Below, one piece after another: positions 38,323 to 47,120 of a DNA stretch of 64,000 nt. How positions within the stretch are numbered: the stretch's first letter is position 1; each line of letters opens with the position of its first letter. The notes beneath the pieces are model-generated. The model saw nothing but the letters and a program-made list of their open reading frames with translations, ran no database searches and was not told the origin of the DNA. Position numbers and translations under genes: made by a program. Source of the stretch: a virus; IMG/VR virus record IMGVR_UViG_3300009180_000039, positions 1 through 64,000 of that record; one strand, given 5' to 3'.

Positions 38323-39449
38323 TGATCTTTCTCCAATAGTTTCCCGCATGTAGGGCAGAACTGCCCCATAGCTTCCTTGGCCGTTTCCACGGCCTTGATC
38401 TCTGAATCAACCCCTACAAACTGCTGACGCAGTTCCTTGAGATTGTTGATCATTTTAACCAAGACCGTCTTACGGTCCCTTGTTGCAGTAACTATACACT
38501 CGGCTCTGCCCAATAGCTTCGGAATTTCCGAAGAAACGGAATCAATATCCAACATTACTTTAACTAATTCAGCTACAGTAGTCACAAAATCGACGCGATT
38601 TCGCTTCATCGTCACCAGGGCCTCTAGCGAGGCCGCTAACGCATCCAGTCGCGGGAGCGACTCAGAAGCCCTATAATCAATCAAAACGCTTCCTAGGGCC
38701 TGTTTTGAAGCCCGAATTTCTGTTAGCCGTGAAACGGCTGCTAAATACCGTTGCCCAGCAATCTCTTTTGCATTCACAGCTACCATCCGCTCTCCCAGGC
38801 TGCGGCATTCCTCCACAATCTTGTTGATGTCCGAAGACATCTTAGCCATGATCTCGCCATTGATTACAATAGCTTCCACCGACCGCAGAATCGCAAGGCG
38901 ATTATCTAGGTCACTGAAGGTTAGAATTTGCACCCCTAAATCAGAGCATCGGGATTCCGATAGTTCGATCTCGGTGTTGCTGCGAATCTCTCGGGTCTTG
39001 ATCCAAGTCAAAGCGACATCAATGTCGTCCAGAGCCACAATCTTGTTGATCTCTTTGGCAGCTTGCCCTGGAGTCAAGCTAAGCAAGAAGTGGGGGTCAT
39101 GCTGCCCTTGGAAATTGATCTCGGATAGATTATGACGTGCTTGCACGTCCTTGGGCTGCTCTTTCCCGCAGGCTAGGTACTCGGCTTGGCCGAGTTTGTA
39201 GCCGTACTTCTTTTTGTCGCGGAAGCGAACGATTGGTCCCTCGTCGGTTTTTACACCGACCTTGACCGAGGTTTCGCCGTGGGTAATGATCCCGTCTTGA
39301 GATTCATGCAAAGCTAGCCATTTGATGGCTCTGATTATCGCGGATTTCCCGCGATCTGTAGGCCCTACGATTACGTTAAGCCCTGGGGACAGGGCGAGAC
39401 GTAATTGGCGATGGGCTTGGAAGTTCTCTAGGCGGATTTCTTGGATCAT
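38319..39449 (-). CDS. SbcC/Rad50-like ATPase, N-terminal half with zinc hook
   Basis: This is 376 residues. It starts IQEIRLENFQAHRQ, then Walker A VGPTDRGKS (residues 28-36) and a Q-loop-like INFQGQHDPHFLLSLTPGQ. A long coiled coil follows and it ends just after the zinc hook QFCPTCGK (Cys365, Cys368). The protein therefore stops where the chain of a normal SbcC would turn back. The C-terminal half is a separate gene. Frame is clean and the stop is coupled to SbcD, so this is an organised split, not a frameshift. Confidence 0.88.
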   Translation of the reverse strand: MIQEIRLENFQAHRQLRLALSPGLNVIVGPTDRGKSAIIRAIKWLALHESQDGIITHGETSVKVGVKTDEGPIVRFRDKKKYGYKLGQAEYLACGKEQPKDVQARHNLSEINFQGQHDPHFLLSLTPGQAAKEINKIVALDDIDVALTWIKTREIRSNTEIELSESRCSDLGVQILTFSDLDNRLAILRSVEAIVINGEIMAKMSSDINKIVEECRSLGERMVAVNAKEIAGQRYLAAVSRLTEIRASKQALGSVLIDYRASESLPRLDALAASLEALVTMKRNRVDFVTTVAELVKVMLDIDSVSSEIPKLLGRAECIVTATRDRKTVLVKMINNLKELRQQFVGVDSEIKAVETAKEAMGQFCPTCGKLLEKDQ

Positions 39450-39709
39450 TCTTTACCCTTAGCCGTTTCATGGTATTGTTTCACAATCTTTCGCAAGTGT
39501 TTCCACTTGACTCGTTTATCTAAAGGTCGGTCCCCGACGAACTGGAGTTCGAAACCGCCTTCGCGGTCAGGAACAAACATAGCGATAGTCCACTTGTACT
39601 TTCCTGCTTCGTCCCATAGGCAAATGTGCCCGTTCTCGGTTAGCTCTAAAGGATAGCGGGTTGGCACTTCCTGTGGATTGTAGTGCTTAGTGGATACTGG
39701 TTTATCCAT
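39446..39709 (-). CDS. Small protein, unknown
   Basis: This is 87 residues: beta-rich (ICLWDEAGKYKWTIAMFVP), then basic helix (DKRVKWKHLRKIVKQYH). It is coupled by four-base overlap to the SbcC-N gene and by one base to the upstream gene. Unknown. Confidence 0.55.
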   Translation of the reverse strand: MDKPVSTKHYNPQEVPTRYPLELTENGHICLWDEAGKYKWTIAMFVPDREGGFELQFVGDRPLDKRVKWKHLRKIVKQYHETAKGKE

Positions 39710-40188
39710 TAGTACCTAGCCTCCATTCTGAAGCTATCGGTCACTTTTATCTTCTTGCCGCTGCAAAACACCACAGCAAATATGTCCCATGCCCAAGCTT
39801 CCATCAGGAACTCGGTCATCATCTGCCCACCAATGCCCCCAAAGGGGCCTGCGGTGCTACCGAACACCTGTAGCCATCGAACATACTTCAGTTCATCTGG
39901 GTAGCGGATACCGCTAGATAGGACGCCTGTGCACTTTAAGTATAGGTTCAGATACCCTAGGGCCGTTTCACGGTCCATAGACGGGGTGAGCGGGGAACCT
40001 GCTCTAAGGTAATGGGTGACCTCCTCAACTGTTCCACGCTTGTATTGGGTCGCATTGAGCCAAGCAACGTATTCATCACAAGACTCTTTGCTGTGCTTGT
40101 AGGCTACATGCCGAATTGGTCGTAGTGTCTCTATCTCCGTAGGACGGAGACTGACGATTTCGTACAGTTCATCTGGTTTCTTGTTCAT
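39709..40188 (-). CDS. Protein of unknown function in replication operon
   Basis: This is 159 residues from ATG at 40188, coupled to the upstream stop (ATGA). It is mixed alpha/beta (EIVSLRPTEIETLRPIRHVA, ALGYLNLYLKCTGVL). A Gly-rich segment reads GSTAGPFGGIGGQMM. No known family. It lies between the proofreading-exonuclease protein and SbcC genes. Confidence 0.55.
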   Translation of the reverse strand: MNKKPDELYEIVSLRPTEIETLRPIRHVAYKHSKESCDEYVAWLNATQYKRGTVEEVTHYLRAGSPLTPSMDRETALGYLNLYLKCTGVLSSGIRYPDELKYVRWLQVFGSTAGPFGGIGGQMMTEFLMEAWAWDIFAVVFCSGKKIKVTDSFRMEARY

Positions 40189-41405
40189 ACCCACTCCCCA
40201 AGTTGATAGTATTTCCGCAACGGCAAACTATCCGTCCATAGGTCCGAGCGGACCCCTGACGTATACATCTGCATGATCCCCAAGTCCAACTCAGCCAAAG
40301 AGTCATAGGCATTATACGTCAGCAACGCACGCTTATCGGCCAAATGGATGGAATTATATCCCCCTTCGTCCGAGTTTTCAAAGTGCTTATCGACCTCACC
40401 AGCGAAGTACCGCTGCCCGAGGTCTCGGAAAGCTTGGAACTTTAGGCCCGCTACGCCGGGCTGTGGGTCGTACATGTGCCCACTGAGAACATTGTCCCAA
40501 GTCCAGCGACGAACATTCACGCCGAATTTGACCTTGGACCAGCGTTCCTCAAACTTTAGGTTAGCAGCAATCTTGTAGGAATCGCTCAGTAGATAGGACC
40601 GCCAAGCGTCCATGACGCCCTCGGTCATAGGAAACGAGATACAGTCCATCTTAGTGCCTTCTAGCCAAGCTACCGCAGCGGTATATACCTTGCTGCGGTG
40701 CTTCTCGGGCTTTAGGCAATTGGTTTCATAGTCAGGTGCAGACAGGGGCGACTGGCTGGCTTTAGCCAGCATACGCCGAATCTCGTCTTCGTCATAGGAA
40801 ATCTTAACCATTTTCCCGTAGTCCGGAACATGGTCGTAGGGACGACCCTCTTGCTTCAGGGCCATGTCAAGGCCCTTGTATAAGTAAATCTGGGCTACCT
40901 TGGGATTAGCTTGGATGCCCTTAGCTCCGACCGGGAATATCCAAGCGTTCAATTCCCGAGAGGGAATCCTACGCCCGTACCAGTTATCCGGTAAACCGGC
41001 AGGCTCGCCCCAGAGCCATTGCACCACAGAAGCGAGTGCTCGCTTCCCGTAGACTATGATCTTCTCTGGATTCAGCTTCTTGATCTCATGGATCATTAGC
41101 GGCTGGCAATGCTGCCACGGGGTATTCTTGGGCTCAGAGCCCGTTACCGGGCAAGCAGCAGCGGGGATCAGGGTGAACTCATCGGAGGACAGACCAAAGC
41201 GACGGAGAACTCCGTCCAGCTTGTCTTGCTTGGCAAGACCTTTAGGGGAGTCTTCGCCGGGGCCATTGACGATGATAACCGTCTTGCCCTTTCGAATCGG
41301 TGCCTGTTTCCCGTGGTTGCATTGCCTAAGTAATCCACAAGCCTGACACTCCGGTAGGAGTGATCTAGGCTTGGATTCTGGGGCAGTTGAGAAGAACTGG
41401 AACAT
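40185..41405 (-). CDS. UDG-like domain fused to 3'-5' exonuclease (split polymerase part)
   Basis: This is 406 residues from ATG at 41405 (TGAAATG, GGAG upstream). Residues about 20-165 look like a family 4-type uracil-DNA glycosylase (CQACGLLRQC, VIIVNGPGEDSPKG, ACPVTGSEPKNTPW). The second half has exonuclease motifs: DYETNC (DxE), FGVNVRRWTWDNVL and YNAYDSLAE. SPO1-type polymerases carry UDG and exonuclease domains on the polymerase chain; here the polymerase is separate at 49916. It probably proofreads with that polymerase. UDG activity may be lost and serve structure only. Confidence 0.75.
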   Translation of the reverse strand: MFQFFSTAPESKPRSLLPECQACGLLRQCNHGKQAPIRKGKTVIIVNGPGEDSPKGLAKQDKLDGVLRRFGLSSDEFTLIPAAACPVTGSEPKNTPWQHCQPLMIHEIKKLNPEKIIVYGKRALASVVQWLWGEPAGLPDNWYGRRIPSRELNAWIFPVGAKGIQANPKVAQIYLYKGLDMALKQEGRPYDHVPDYGKMVKISYDEDEIRRMLAKASQSPLSAPDYETNCLKPEKHRSKVYTAAVAWLEGTKMDCISFPMTEGVMDAWRSYLLSDSYKIAANLKFEERWSKVKFGVNVRRWTWDNVLSGHMYDPQPGVAGLKFQAFRDLGQRYFAGEVDKHFENSDEGGYNSIHLADKRALLTYNAYDSLAELDLGIMQMYTSGVRSDLWTDSLPLRKYYQLGEWV

Positions 41406-41406
41406 T

Positions 41407-42432
41407 TCATAGCTCCACTTCTGCACTTACGACCAAACAATACCCATCGCCCTTGGTCCGTAAGGACGCTGGCGTTACTTCAATCTTACCATTGGACCTA
41501 AGCAACTCCGCCAAGGATTCTGGATTCATAGTGAAGCCTATCGGCTTCCCGGCGTAGGTAACCTGCTTCTCTTCGTAGAAGTCGCCGTAGGCGTTCTGTG
41601 CACGCACAGTAAGCACATGGTCCGCAAGGCGGACATCGACTATCTTGCCCGAGGCATTCTCTGCTACGAACGGGATAGCTCTCTGGACTACATCGGCTAC
41701 AGTTCGAGGCATCTCGAACTCAGCCACAGTCTCTTGAGAGAATATCTCCGATAGGTTCGGGTACTCAGCATCCAGTAGTCGCACAGCGACCCGTGTACCT
41801 GAGTAGGTCTGAAACCAAACGAACTCAGTCCCATAGCTCGCTTTAGCGAGTCCTAGTCCGGTGACCGGCTTGATGCTTTCGCCTCGTACAAGCACGGTCC
41901 CAGCATCCCTGCCCGTGGCTACTAGGTAGCGTAGGGCCTGATGCCTATTAGTTGCCTGTAACCCTTTGGGGGTTACGGCTATGCAGTTAAGGGCGAAGTT
42001 ATCGTCCTTCTTGGCGGTTATACCCGCCGCTAAGGCTAGTGCCTCACTGAACACAGGAGGTAGGTCCGTGAACACGGACGGCTTCTCTACTTCGCTAATG
42101 TCGAGTAGAACATCGGTGGACATGGTTAGGCGTTGCTTACGTCCGGTGCCCTTAATCGTTATCGACGATTCTTCGGCTACGACGTTTAAGATTTCGTCAG
42201 GCGATTTCCTTAAAGTCTCGACCAAGGGCTTTGCAGGCAAAGCACCGTGGCACATTAGCTTCTCGCCCTCGTCGTTGCAGAGCAACGCTTGGCACAGGAT
42301 CTCGCCGTTGTAGGTCGTGACTACGCCTTCGTTGAAAACGAAGCAGGAACTCTGCTCCGCTGAGTCTTTTGTGTTAAGTCCTGCTGAGCAGGACTCTAAG
42401 ATCCTAAGCAGGGTTTGCCGGTTAAACTGCAT
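41407..42432 (-). CDS. dnaN: DNA polymerase sliding clamp (beta)
   Basis: This is 341 residues, three-domain beta-clamp length. It starts MQFNRQTLLRILESCSAGLN, with GALPAKPLVETLRKSP, LNCIAVTPKGLQATNRHQAL and YPNLSEIF. The C-terminal region has YCLVVSAEVEL where clamps usually carry the partner site. It encircles DNA to tether polymerase. A phage-encoded clamp loader lies at 48424. The exonuclease gene starts two bases after its stop. Confidence 0.85.
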   Translation of the reverse strand: MQFNRQTLLRILESCSAGLNTKDSAEQSSCFVFNEGVVTTYNGEILCQALLCNDEGEKLMCHGALPAKPLVETLRKSPDEILNVVAEESSITIKGTGRKQRLTMSTDVLLDISEVEKPSVFTDLPPVFSEALALAAGITAKKDDNFALNCIAVTPKGLQATNRHQALRYLVATGRDAGTVLVRGESIKPVTGLGLAKASYGTEFVWFQTYSGTRVAVRLLDAEYPNLSEIFSQETVAEFEMPRTVADVVQRAIPFVAENASGKIVDVRLADHVLTVRAQNAYGDFYEEKQVTYAGKPIGFTMNPESLAELLRSNGKIEVTPASLRTKGDGYCLVVSAEVEL

Positions 42433-42434
42433 GA

Positions 42435-42935
42435 CTATTCCGTAATCTTGTAGGTAAACTTGATTCCCGTTTCATTCGCCCGCCCAGGGAAGGCTTCCGC
42501 CTTCAAAGGCAACCGAGCCTTAAAGCCTACCGTCCGTAGGAACAATTGCAAGTCAAGATCATCCTCTGGGACCACGAAGTTGATCCGAGATACATCAGGG
42601 GTCAAGTCCCCTAGCAGGGTAAGCAGTAATCGGGTTCCGATTCCACACTTCCGTAGTTCGGGTTCCACGAACACGTTCAAGATGGACACGCTCGTTGCCG
42701 AGCCCGGTCCCACTAGCAGATAGCCACAGACACTATTCTGTTTGCCATGCAAAGCCACGTAGCACAGAATGTCTACCTGCTCCTCGGCTAAGGTCCATTT
42801 CCACTCCCGAAGTGACATCGGGGAGGGGTTATGTCTCTTGTCGAAGTTGGCCAGGATTCTGGCCTGGGCAGGGAACGCAGTTGAATACCGCACGAACTCA
42901 TGCAAAGGCTTCCTAGCGGGTCGTTTTTTCGGCAT
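42435..42935 (-). CDS. GNAT acetyltransferase
   Basis: This is 166 residues from ATG at 42935. The GNAT core shows CGYLLVGPG, ILNVFVEPELRKCGIGTRLL (acetyl-CoA loop pattern) and a late RTVGFKARLP. It may acetylate a host or phage protein or small molecule. It overlaps the nuclease gene by 23 bases and ends two bases before the clamp gene. Confidence 0.78.
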   Translation of the reverse strand: MPKKRPARKPLHEFVRYSTAFPAQARILANFDKRHNPSPMSLREWKWTLAEEQVDILCYVALHGKQNSVCGYLLVGPGSATSVSILNVFVEPELRKCGIGTRLLLTLLGDLTPDVSRINFVVPEDDLDLQLFLRTVGFKARLPLKAEAFPGRANETGIKFTYKITE

Positions 42936-43413
42936 AGTGTGTTTTCCAGAGGTCTTCCAACCAAGCTTTGTTTTCGTAGCACAGGAACGCTTCGAGGGAC
43001 GAAATGATAGTGTAGGAGCCGTAGATGGGCGATAGCCAGATAACAGCATCCTTCCTATCCCGTTTGTGGATTACAGCATGGCCGGGTGTCCCGGCAAGGC
43101 TGGCAGACTTCTCGGCTTGTGCTATGAAGTCATAGAAGCCTCCAGACTTCTTTTCGAACACGTCAGCTATGCTGACCTTGGGATACCCTCGCTTTAGTTC
43201 AAAGGTAATCAAGTCCAGTAGCTTCTGCCCATCAGAACATTGGGCGCACAAATCGCCCGCTGAGTTCAGGGTTCGCATTCCTTTCTTAGCCCTTTGGGTG
43301 GCTCTGCCACCAGATTGACTGGCTCGCCAGAACCAGTCGTCGGCTTTGCCGTCGCTCCACCATAAAGATAACTCTCGGGCTGTATCCCTTTCAAACTGGC
43401 CGCCTTTAGCCAT
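42913..43413 (-). CDS. PD-(D/E)XK endonuclease
   Basis: This is 166 residues. Motifs: GGQFERDTARELSLWW at the start, SGGRATQRAKKG, SAGDLCA and DLITFELKRGYPKVS (ExK). This is the pattern of small phage Holliday-junction-resolvase-like or restriction-like nucleases. It probably resolves branched DNA before packaging. Four-to-eight-base overlaps tie it to neighbours. Confidence 0.78.
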   Translation of the reverse strand: MAKGGQFERDTARELSLWWSDGKADDWFWRASQSGGRATQRAKKGMRTLNSAGDLCAQCSDGQKLLDLITFELKRGYPKVSIADVFEKKSGGFYDFIAQAEKSASLAGTPGHAVIHKRDRKDAVIWLSPIYGSYTIISSLEAFLCYENKAWLEDLWKTHYAEKTTR

Positions 43414-43753
43414 TTGGCAACTCCTCGACAGCTACCCCTAAAGCTTTCAGCTTTGCCAAGACCGCAGGGCGGTCCTTAACCATGTTGTCAACATCGGCAG
43501 GGGTGATACCCCTGGCATTGTACTCCTCCAACCAGCGGTCACTCAGCGACCCTAAAACCATCTGCATCAGGTGCCGGTCCTTAATCCGGCTGCGACCCTT
43601 GCGTAGCTTAGGCAGGCGTTTCGCCTGCTCAGCACTTAACCGCATTTCCCGTAGGCCCAGCAAGCGGATATTCCGCTTAATGCGGGCTGCTTCCTTGATC
43701 TTGTTTTGCTTGCCGATGATTGCTTTGATACGCCGAATCTCTGACTTTTTCAT
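43406..43753 (-). CDS. Basic helical protein, unknown
   Basis: This is 115 residues from ATG at 43753 (ATGA overlap with exonuclease). The N-terminal half is very basic and helical (KSEIRRIKAIIGKQNKIKEA). The C-terminal half is acidic (ITPADVDNMVKDRPAVLAKL). Could bind DNA or RNA. No family. Confidence 0.55.
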   Translation of the reverse strand: MKKSEIRRIKAIIGKQNKIKEAARIKRNIRLLGLREMRLSAEQAKRLPKLRKGRSRIKDRHLMQMVLGSLSDRWLEEYNARGITPADVDNMVKDRPAVLAKLKALGVAVEELPNG

Positions 43754-44589
43754 TCCATCTCCCATCCAAAGGTTACAGCACCGATATGTTCCGCAAGGAC
43801 ACCCCACTTGATAGGGGTGTCCTGCACCACTAACTTCACGTCCATAGCCCCTTTCAGGGGCAAGCGGACCAGTTCAATGTTCTTAGTATACACAGCTAAG
43901 TTCTCACTAAACGCAGAATACTTAGCACTTTCTTGCGGTAACTTCCCCCGCAGAAACTTCACCGCAGTCTTCTCGCCTACACCCTTGAGCCCAATGACAT
44001 TATCGCTGACGCAGCCAGCCCATGCCTTGACACTAGACCACTGCGTAGGTTGGATCTCCCATTCCTTCCAAAAATCTGCTTCCGTGTACTCAGCCTTAGT
44101 CTGGGGGTCAAATAATTTGACCGAGGGAGACAATAGCTGGTACAAGTCTTGGTCGCGGGACGCGACTACGAAATCCTTGTCAGGATTGTTTCGGATCGCA
44201 GAAGCGATTAGGTCATCTGCCTCATAGCCCGTCTGACCAAAGATGTTGACACATCCCATGTCCTTCAATAGCTTAGGTAGGGCATTGACCTGCTCGTACA
44301 TATCCTGTCTAGCCTGCTGCATATCGGCGGGTTCCGCTGCTCGCATCTTTTCCCGAGTCGCTTTGTACTCGGGGCAGATTTCCTTGCGTCGGCTTTGCCG
44401 ACTGTCAAAGAAGAAAGCGACGTTCCACGTCGAATAGATATGCTGTAGCTTCTCGGCAGTCTGCCCTATCTGGTACAGGATGCCGGTAGGCATCTCATGG
44501 TTGTCTGGATGCCTGAGATTGCTAACGGTATGCAGGGCTCGGTGAGCGAGGTTGAAAACGTCAAGCAGGACGAAGCTATTAGGGTTCAT
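43750..44589 (-). CDS. 5'-3' exonuclease (FEN-like)
   Basis: This is 279 residues from ATG at 44589. It has FVLLDVFNLAHRALH (first metal Asp), VAFFFDSRQSRRKEI and YKATRE, GYEADDLIASAI and VVASRDQDLYQLLSP. A helix-hairpin-helix follows (VIGLKGVGEKTAVKFL). This is a polymerase-associated 5' nuclease, here a free protein, that removes RNA primers and flaps. Confidence 0.88.
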   Translation of the reverse strand: MNPNSFVLLDVFNLAHRALHTVSNLRHPDNHEMPTGILYQIGQTAEKLQHIYSTWNVAFFFDSRQSRRKEICPEYKATREKMRAAEPADMQQARQDMYEQVNALPKLLKDMGCVNIFGQTGYEADDLIASAIRNNPDKDFVVASRDQDLYQLLSPSVKLFDPQTKAEYTEADFWKEWEIQPTQWSSVKAWAGCVSDNVIGLKGVGEKTAVKFLRGKLPQESAKYSAFSENLAVYTKNIELVRLPLKGAMDVKLVVQDTPIKWGVLAEHIGAVTFGWEME

Positions 44590-44701
44590 CGTCGCCCCCA
44601 AACAGGGCCGTGTAAACGGCCTCTGCTGCGTAGTACAATAGGAATAGGACTATACCTGTCAGGATCATGGACGCGAAAGCGTCTGTCATTGGGTTTAACA
44701 T
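44579..44701 (-). CDS. 40-residue single-span membrane protein
   Basis: MLNPMTDAFASMILTG starts a short protein with one transmembrane helix (ILTGIVLFLLYYAAEAVYTAL) and an acidic end. The start shares its ATGA with the upstream stop. The last codons overlap the exonuclease start by 11 bases. Unknown. Confidence 0.5.
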   Translation of the reverse strand: MLNPMTDAFASMILTGIVLFLLYYAAEAVYTALFGGDDEP

Positions 44702-45081
44702 CAGGCATCTTGCTCCAGATACTCGACGTAGCTGATAAATGCCTCTACTTCCAATTGAACACAAAGCGTGTGTCCATTGTGGAAAATCCTATTTAGCGTA
44801 TTCTTGTGCGTTCTGTTGGTGCCCTTCCAGCAATGGTGTCTAAGTGTCACCTCCTTGCGGGACAGCATAAACTCGAACGCCTTTTCAGGCGTCAACTGCT
44901 TCCAAATCTCCGCTTTGCGGAGCAGGGCGTAATGAGAAGCAGTCCAAGACGAGAACTCCCACACGGAAGCATTTCGCTCGTTGTCCAAGTACAGTTCCCC
45001 TCGGGCAATGCGTCGGTACTCACCGGCGTACTCGTAGCCCTCGGGTATGTCCAATTCAATCTCAATTTTCGTCTTTGTCAT
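44701..45081 (-). CDS. GYEYTGEYR-family paralog
   Basis: This is 126 residues. LDIPEGYEYAGEYRRIARGE and ALLRKAEIWKQLTPEKAFEF match the 11738 gene by eye over both modules. The C-terminal part differs. Four paralogs in one phage suggest a role with several partners or sites. Unknown. Four bases separate it from the recombinase gene. Confidence 0.65.
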   Translation of the reverse strand: MTKTKIEIELDIPEGYEYAGEYRRIARGELYLDNERNASVWEFSSWTASHYALLRKAEIWKQLTPEKAFEFMLSRKEVTLRHHCWKGTNRTHKNTLNRIFHNGHTLCVQLEVEAFISYVEYLEQDA

Positions 45082-45084
45082 AGC

Positions 45085-46155
45085 CTAGTACCTCTTCTTT
45101 CGCGAAAGGGAAATGTCCAAATGAGTCATGTAATCAGTGTACGCAGAAACTAGGAGCTTCTGTAGGTCAGGTTCCTTATTTTCTGCCAAAATCTTTTCGA
45201 TGAAGGCATTTAAGTAGTAGCCCTTATCCCCGGTAAAGTCGGTCGTGTAACGACCCCCGGCAGGCACTAGGTACTTGTTCTCCTGTAGCCAAGCAATCGT
45301 AGAGCCGATGTTATCGATCCCGTAGGTCGGATAGAAGTGCTCCCGGAAGTTCAGCCTTAAACCGTTGACACGGTTCTTTCGCACCGTAATCTGGATCTCT
45401 TCGCCGATGGGGATTTCCTTGCCCTTGATGTCCTTCTTGATTTGACCGGCTATGGCCATTTCAAGTTCCAAGTGGCACCAGAACTTTAAGGCCCGGCCTC
45501 CGGGCACCACGTCCTTGGGCGAATACGGATTAGCTCGGTTCACGTTGTCCCGGTGTTGGCTGACGCCAATCAAGATGCTATTGCTTTTGACTAGCTTGGG
45601 TACTGTCTGCCGGAGCCGGTTGCTGTGGATCTTACCATGCTCCATTCCATAGGAGCCATCGATATCCTTGTCTTGTGCCCGTTTCTTGATGTCATCGTCC
45701 AGTTTCTTAATGGCCGCGTGCGGCAACCAGGAATCCCAGGAATCTACGATTCCAATGAACGGTTCGGACGCTAAAGCGTCCAAGGCGTCATAGAGGTGGT
45801 CAAGGCTGGGGACTTCCATAGCTTCGATCCTGTCTGCCATCTTCTGTCCGAAGAACTCTTCGCAGTCGAAGTTGGAGCCATTCTCACCGTCGAAAATGAC
45901 GAGCCGGTGGTTATCATAGGCTGAATTGTTGGCGGCTTCCGCCATAAGTAACTTAGCATGGAAGGATTTGCCTGATCCCGAGTTTCCGTGGAACCATAGG
46001 AACATGCCGGGGGACACGGCCTTTCCGGGGGTTCCCGAGACATGGATGTCCATAACATCGGACCCTAGGCTCAAGTTAGGCTCGGGCAGTGAAACTGCCG
46101 ATGCCTCTAGGGATTCCATTGCTTCGTCTAGTTGCTGTATTGCTTTCTTTGCCAT
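45085..46155 (-). CDS. RecA/UvsX-like recombinase
   Basis: This is 356 residues. Walker A FHGNSGSGKSFH, VIFDGENGSNF and Walker B-like PFIGIVDSWDSW. The later region GGRALKFWCHLELEMA is typical of RecA/UvsX-type ATPases. It promotes strand exchange during recombination-dependent replication. Neighbours include nucleases and SSB. Start ATG 46155. Confidence 0.82.
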   Translation of the reverse strand: MAKKAIQQLDEAMESLEASAVSLPEPNLSLGSDVMDIHVSGTPGKAVSPGMFLWFHGNSGSGKSFHAKLLMAEAANNSAYDNHRLVIFDGENGSNFDCEEFFGQKMADRIEAMEVPSLDHLYDALDALASEPFIGIVDSWDSWLPHAAIKKLDDDIKKRAQDKDIDGSYGMEHGKIHSNRLRQTVPKLVKSNSILIGVSQHRDNVNRANPYSPKDVVPGGRALKFWCHLELEMAIAGQIKKDIKGKEIPIGEEIQITVRKNRVNGLRLNFREHFYPTYGIDNIGSTIAWLQENKYLVPAGGRYTTDFTGDKGYYLNAFIEKILAENKEPDLQKLLVSAYTDYMTHLDISLSRKKRY

Positions 46156-46160
46156 CTTAT

Positions 46161-47054
46161 CTAGCTCCCGTCTGTTGGATAAACTTCACAGGATTCAGAA
46201 CATCCTGTTTGTAGGTCGTAATCTTGGTTCCAGTCTTTTTCGTAGTCAAAGTGTGGATCATCGAATCGCTTGAAGTTCCCTTCCTTTGCTTCTCGGAGTA
46301 TGTCATCTGTGGTCAGGTGCTTACGGAAGAACCGCCTAACACCGTCTTTACCGGCGGCACAATCGGCTTTGAATGTGCCGAATTCCTCTTCCATTCGCTT
46401 AGGGAAGTTGAAAACTTCCGGGTGATCTTGGGCCAAGGTGAGCAGCTTGCGATGATTCTTTTTCCAGCACCAGACGCAATTGCCCAAGTGCTCAGGTATC
46501 TTCAAATCCCACCCAAATTGGGACATATACTCGATGACCATTGGCTTGGTCCAACCCTCATCTGCTAGCGGATAAATCCACCTTTGCTCTTTGCGGCGGA
46601 CAGAGATACGATCAAGTTCATCGGCCCGGATGCCAATTGCCGTATCGTAGTTGAGTCTCTTGCCTCTTAGCCATCCCCGCGAAGCGAGGTAGGATTCCAT
46701 AACGTCTGTCTTCAGACGAGAAGTACATGAGGGATTAGTCATGTTGGGAATCCCGTACTTGGCTATAACAGCGGCGAACGGTTCCCCGTTCCTTGCTGCT
46801 GTAGCGTAGTCTACGATTCTGTGGCTGATGCCCTCGCCCCGCTCTGGATGCACTTCAGCCTCCAGCCAGACAGTATTAAAACCCCAGTTCTGGTCGCAGG
46901 CATCAACAAACCGTAATGTGTCGGCATGTTCACATCCGGTGTTAGCAAAAGTTATAATGATCTCATGTGTGTCACCATACTTTTCTATCAATCTTTTAGT
47001 CATAACGGCAGAGGTTCTGCCGCCACTAAAACTAGCCGCAATCTTCGGTCGCAT
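46161..47054 (-). CDS. PP-loop ATPase, PAPS-reductase family
   Basis: This is 297 residues. The PP-loop SFSGGRTSAVMTKRLIEKY is at residues about 7-25, with ITFANTGCEHADTLRFV following. Later come NPSCTSRLK and a Cys pair in LGNCVWCWKKN. Such proteins act in sulfur transfer or in nucleoside modification; phage DNA modification is possible. It lies downstream of a terminator and before the recA-like gene. Substrate unknown. Confidence 0.8.
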   Translation of the reverse strand: MRPKIAASFSGGRTSAVMTKRLIEKYGDTHEIIITFANTGCEHADTLRFVDACDQNWGFNTVWLEAEVHPERGEGISHRIVDYATAARNGEPFAAVIAKYGIPNMTNPSCTSRLKTDVMESYLASRGWLRGKRLNYDTAIGIRADELDRISVRRKEQRWIYPLADEGWTKPMVIEYMSQFGWDLKIPEHLGNCVWCWKKNHRKLLTLAQDHPEVFNFPKRMEEEFGTFKADCAAGKDGVRRFFRKHLTTDDILREAKEGNFKRFDDPHFDYEKDWNQDYDLQTGCSESCEVYPTDGS

Positions 47055-47071
47055 TTTATTCCTCTCTAGGT

Positions 47072-47098
47072 ACAAAAAATAACCCCGCTTTCGCGGGG
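47072..47098 (-). terminator. Terminator downstream of SSB gene
   Basis: On the minus strand CCCCGC-GAAA-GCGGGG is followed by TTATTTTTTG. A GNRA-capped GC stem with a U-run, a strong intrinsic terminator that would insulate SSB expression from downstream genes. Confidence 0.85.
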
Positions 47099-47120
47099 CT
47101 GTACGTCCAGCTACGCAGGA

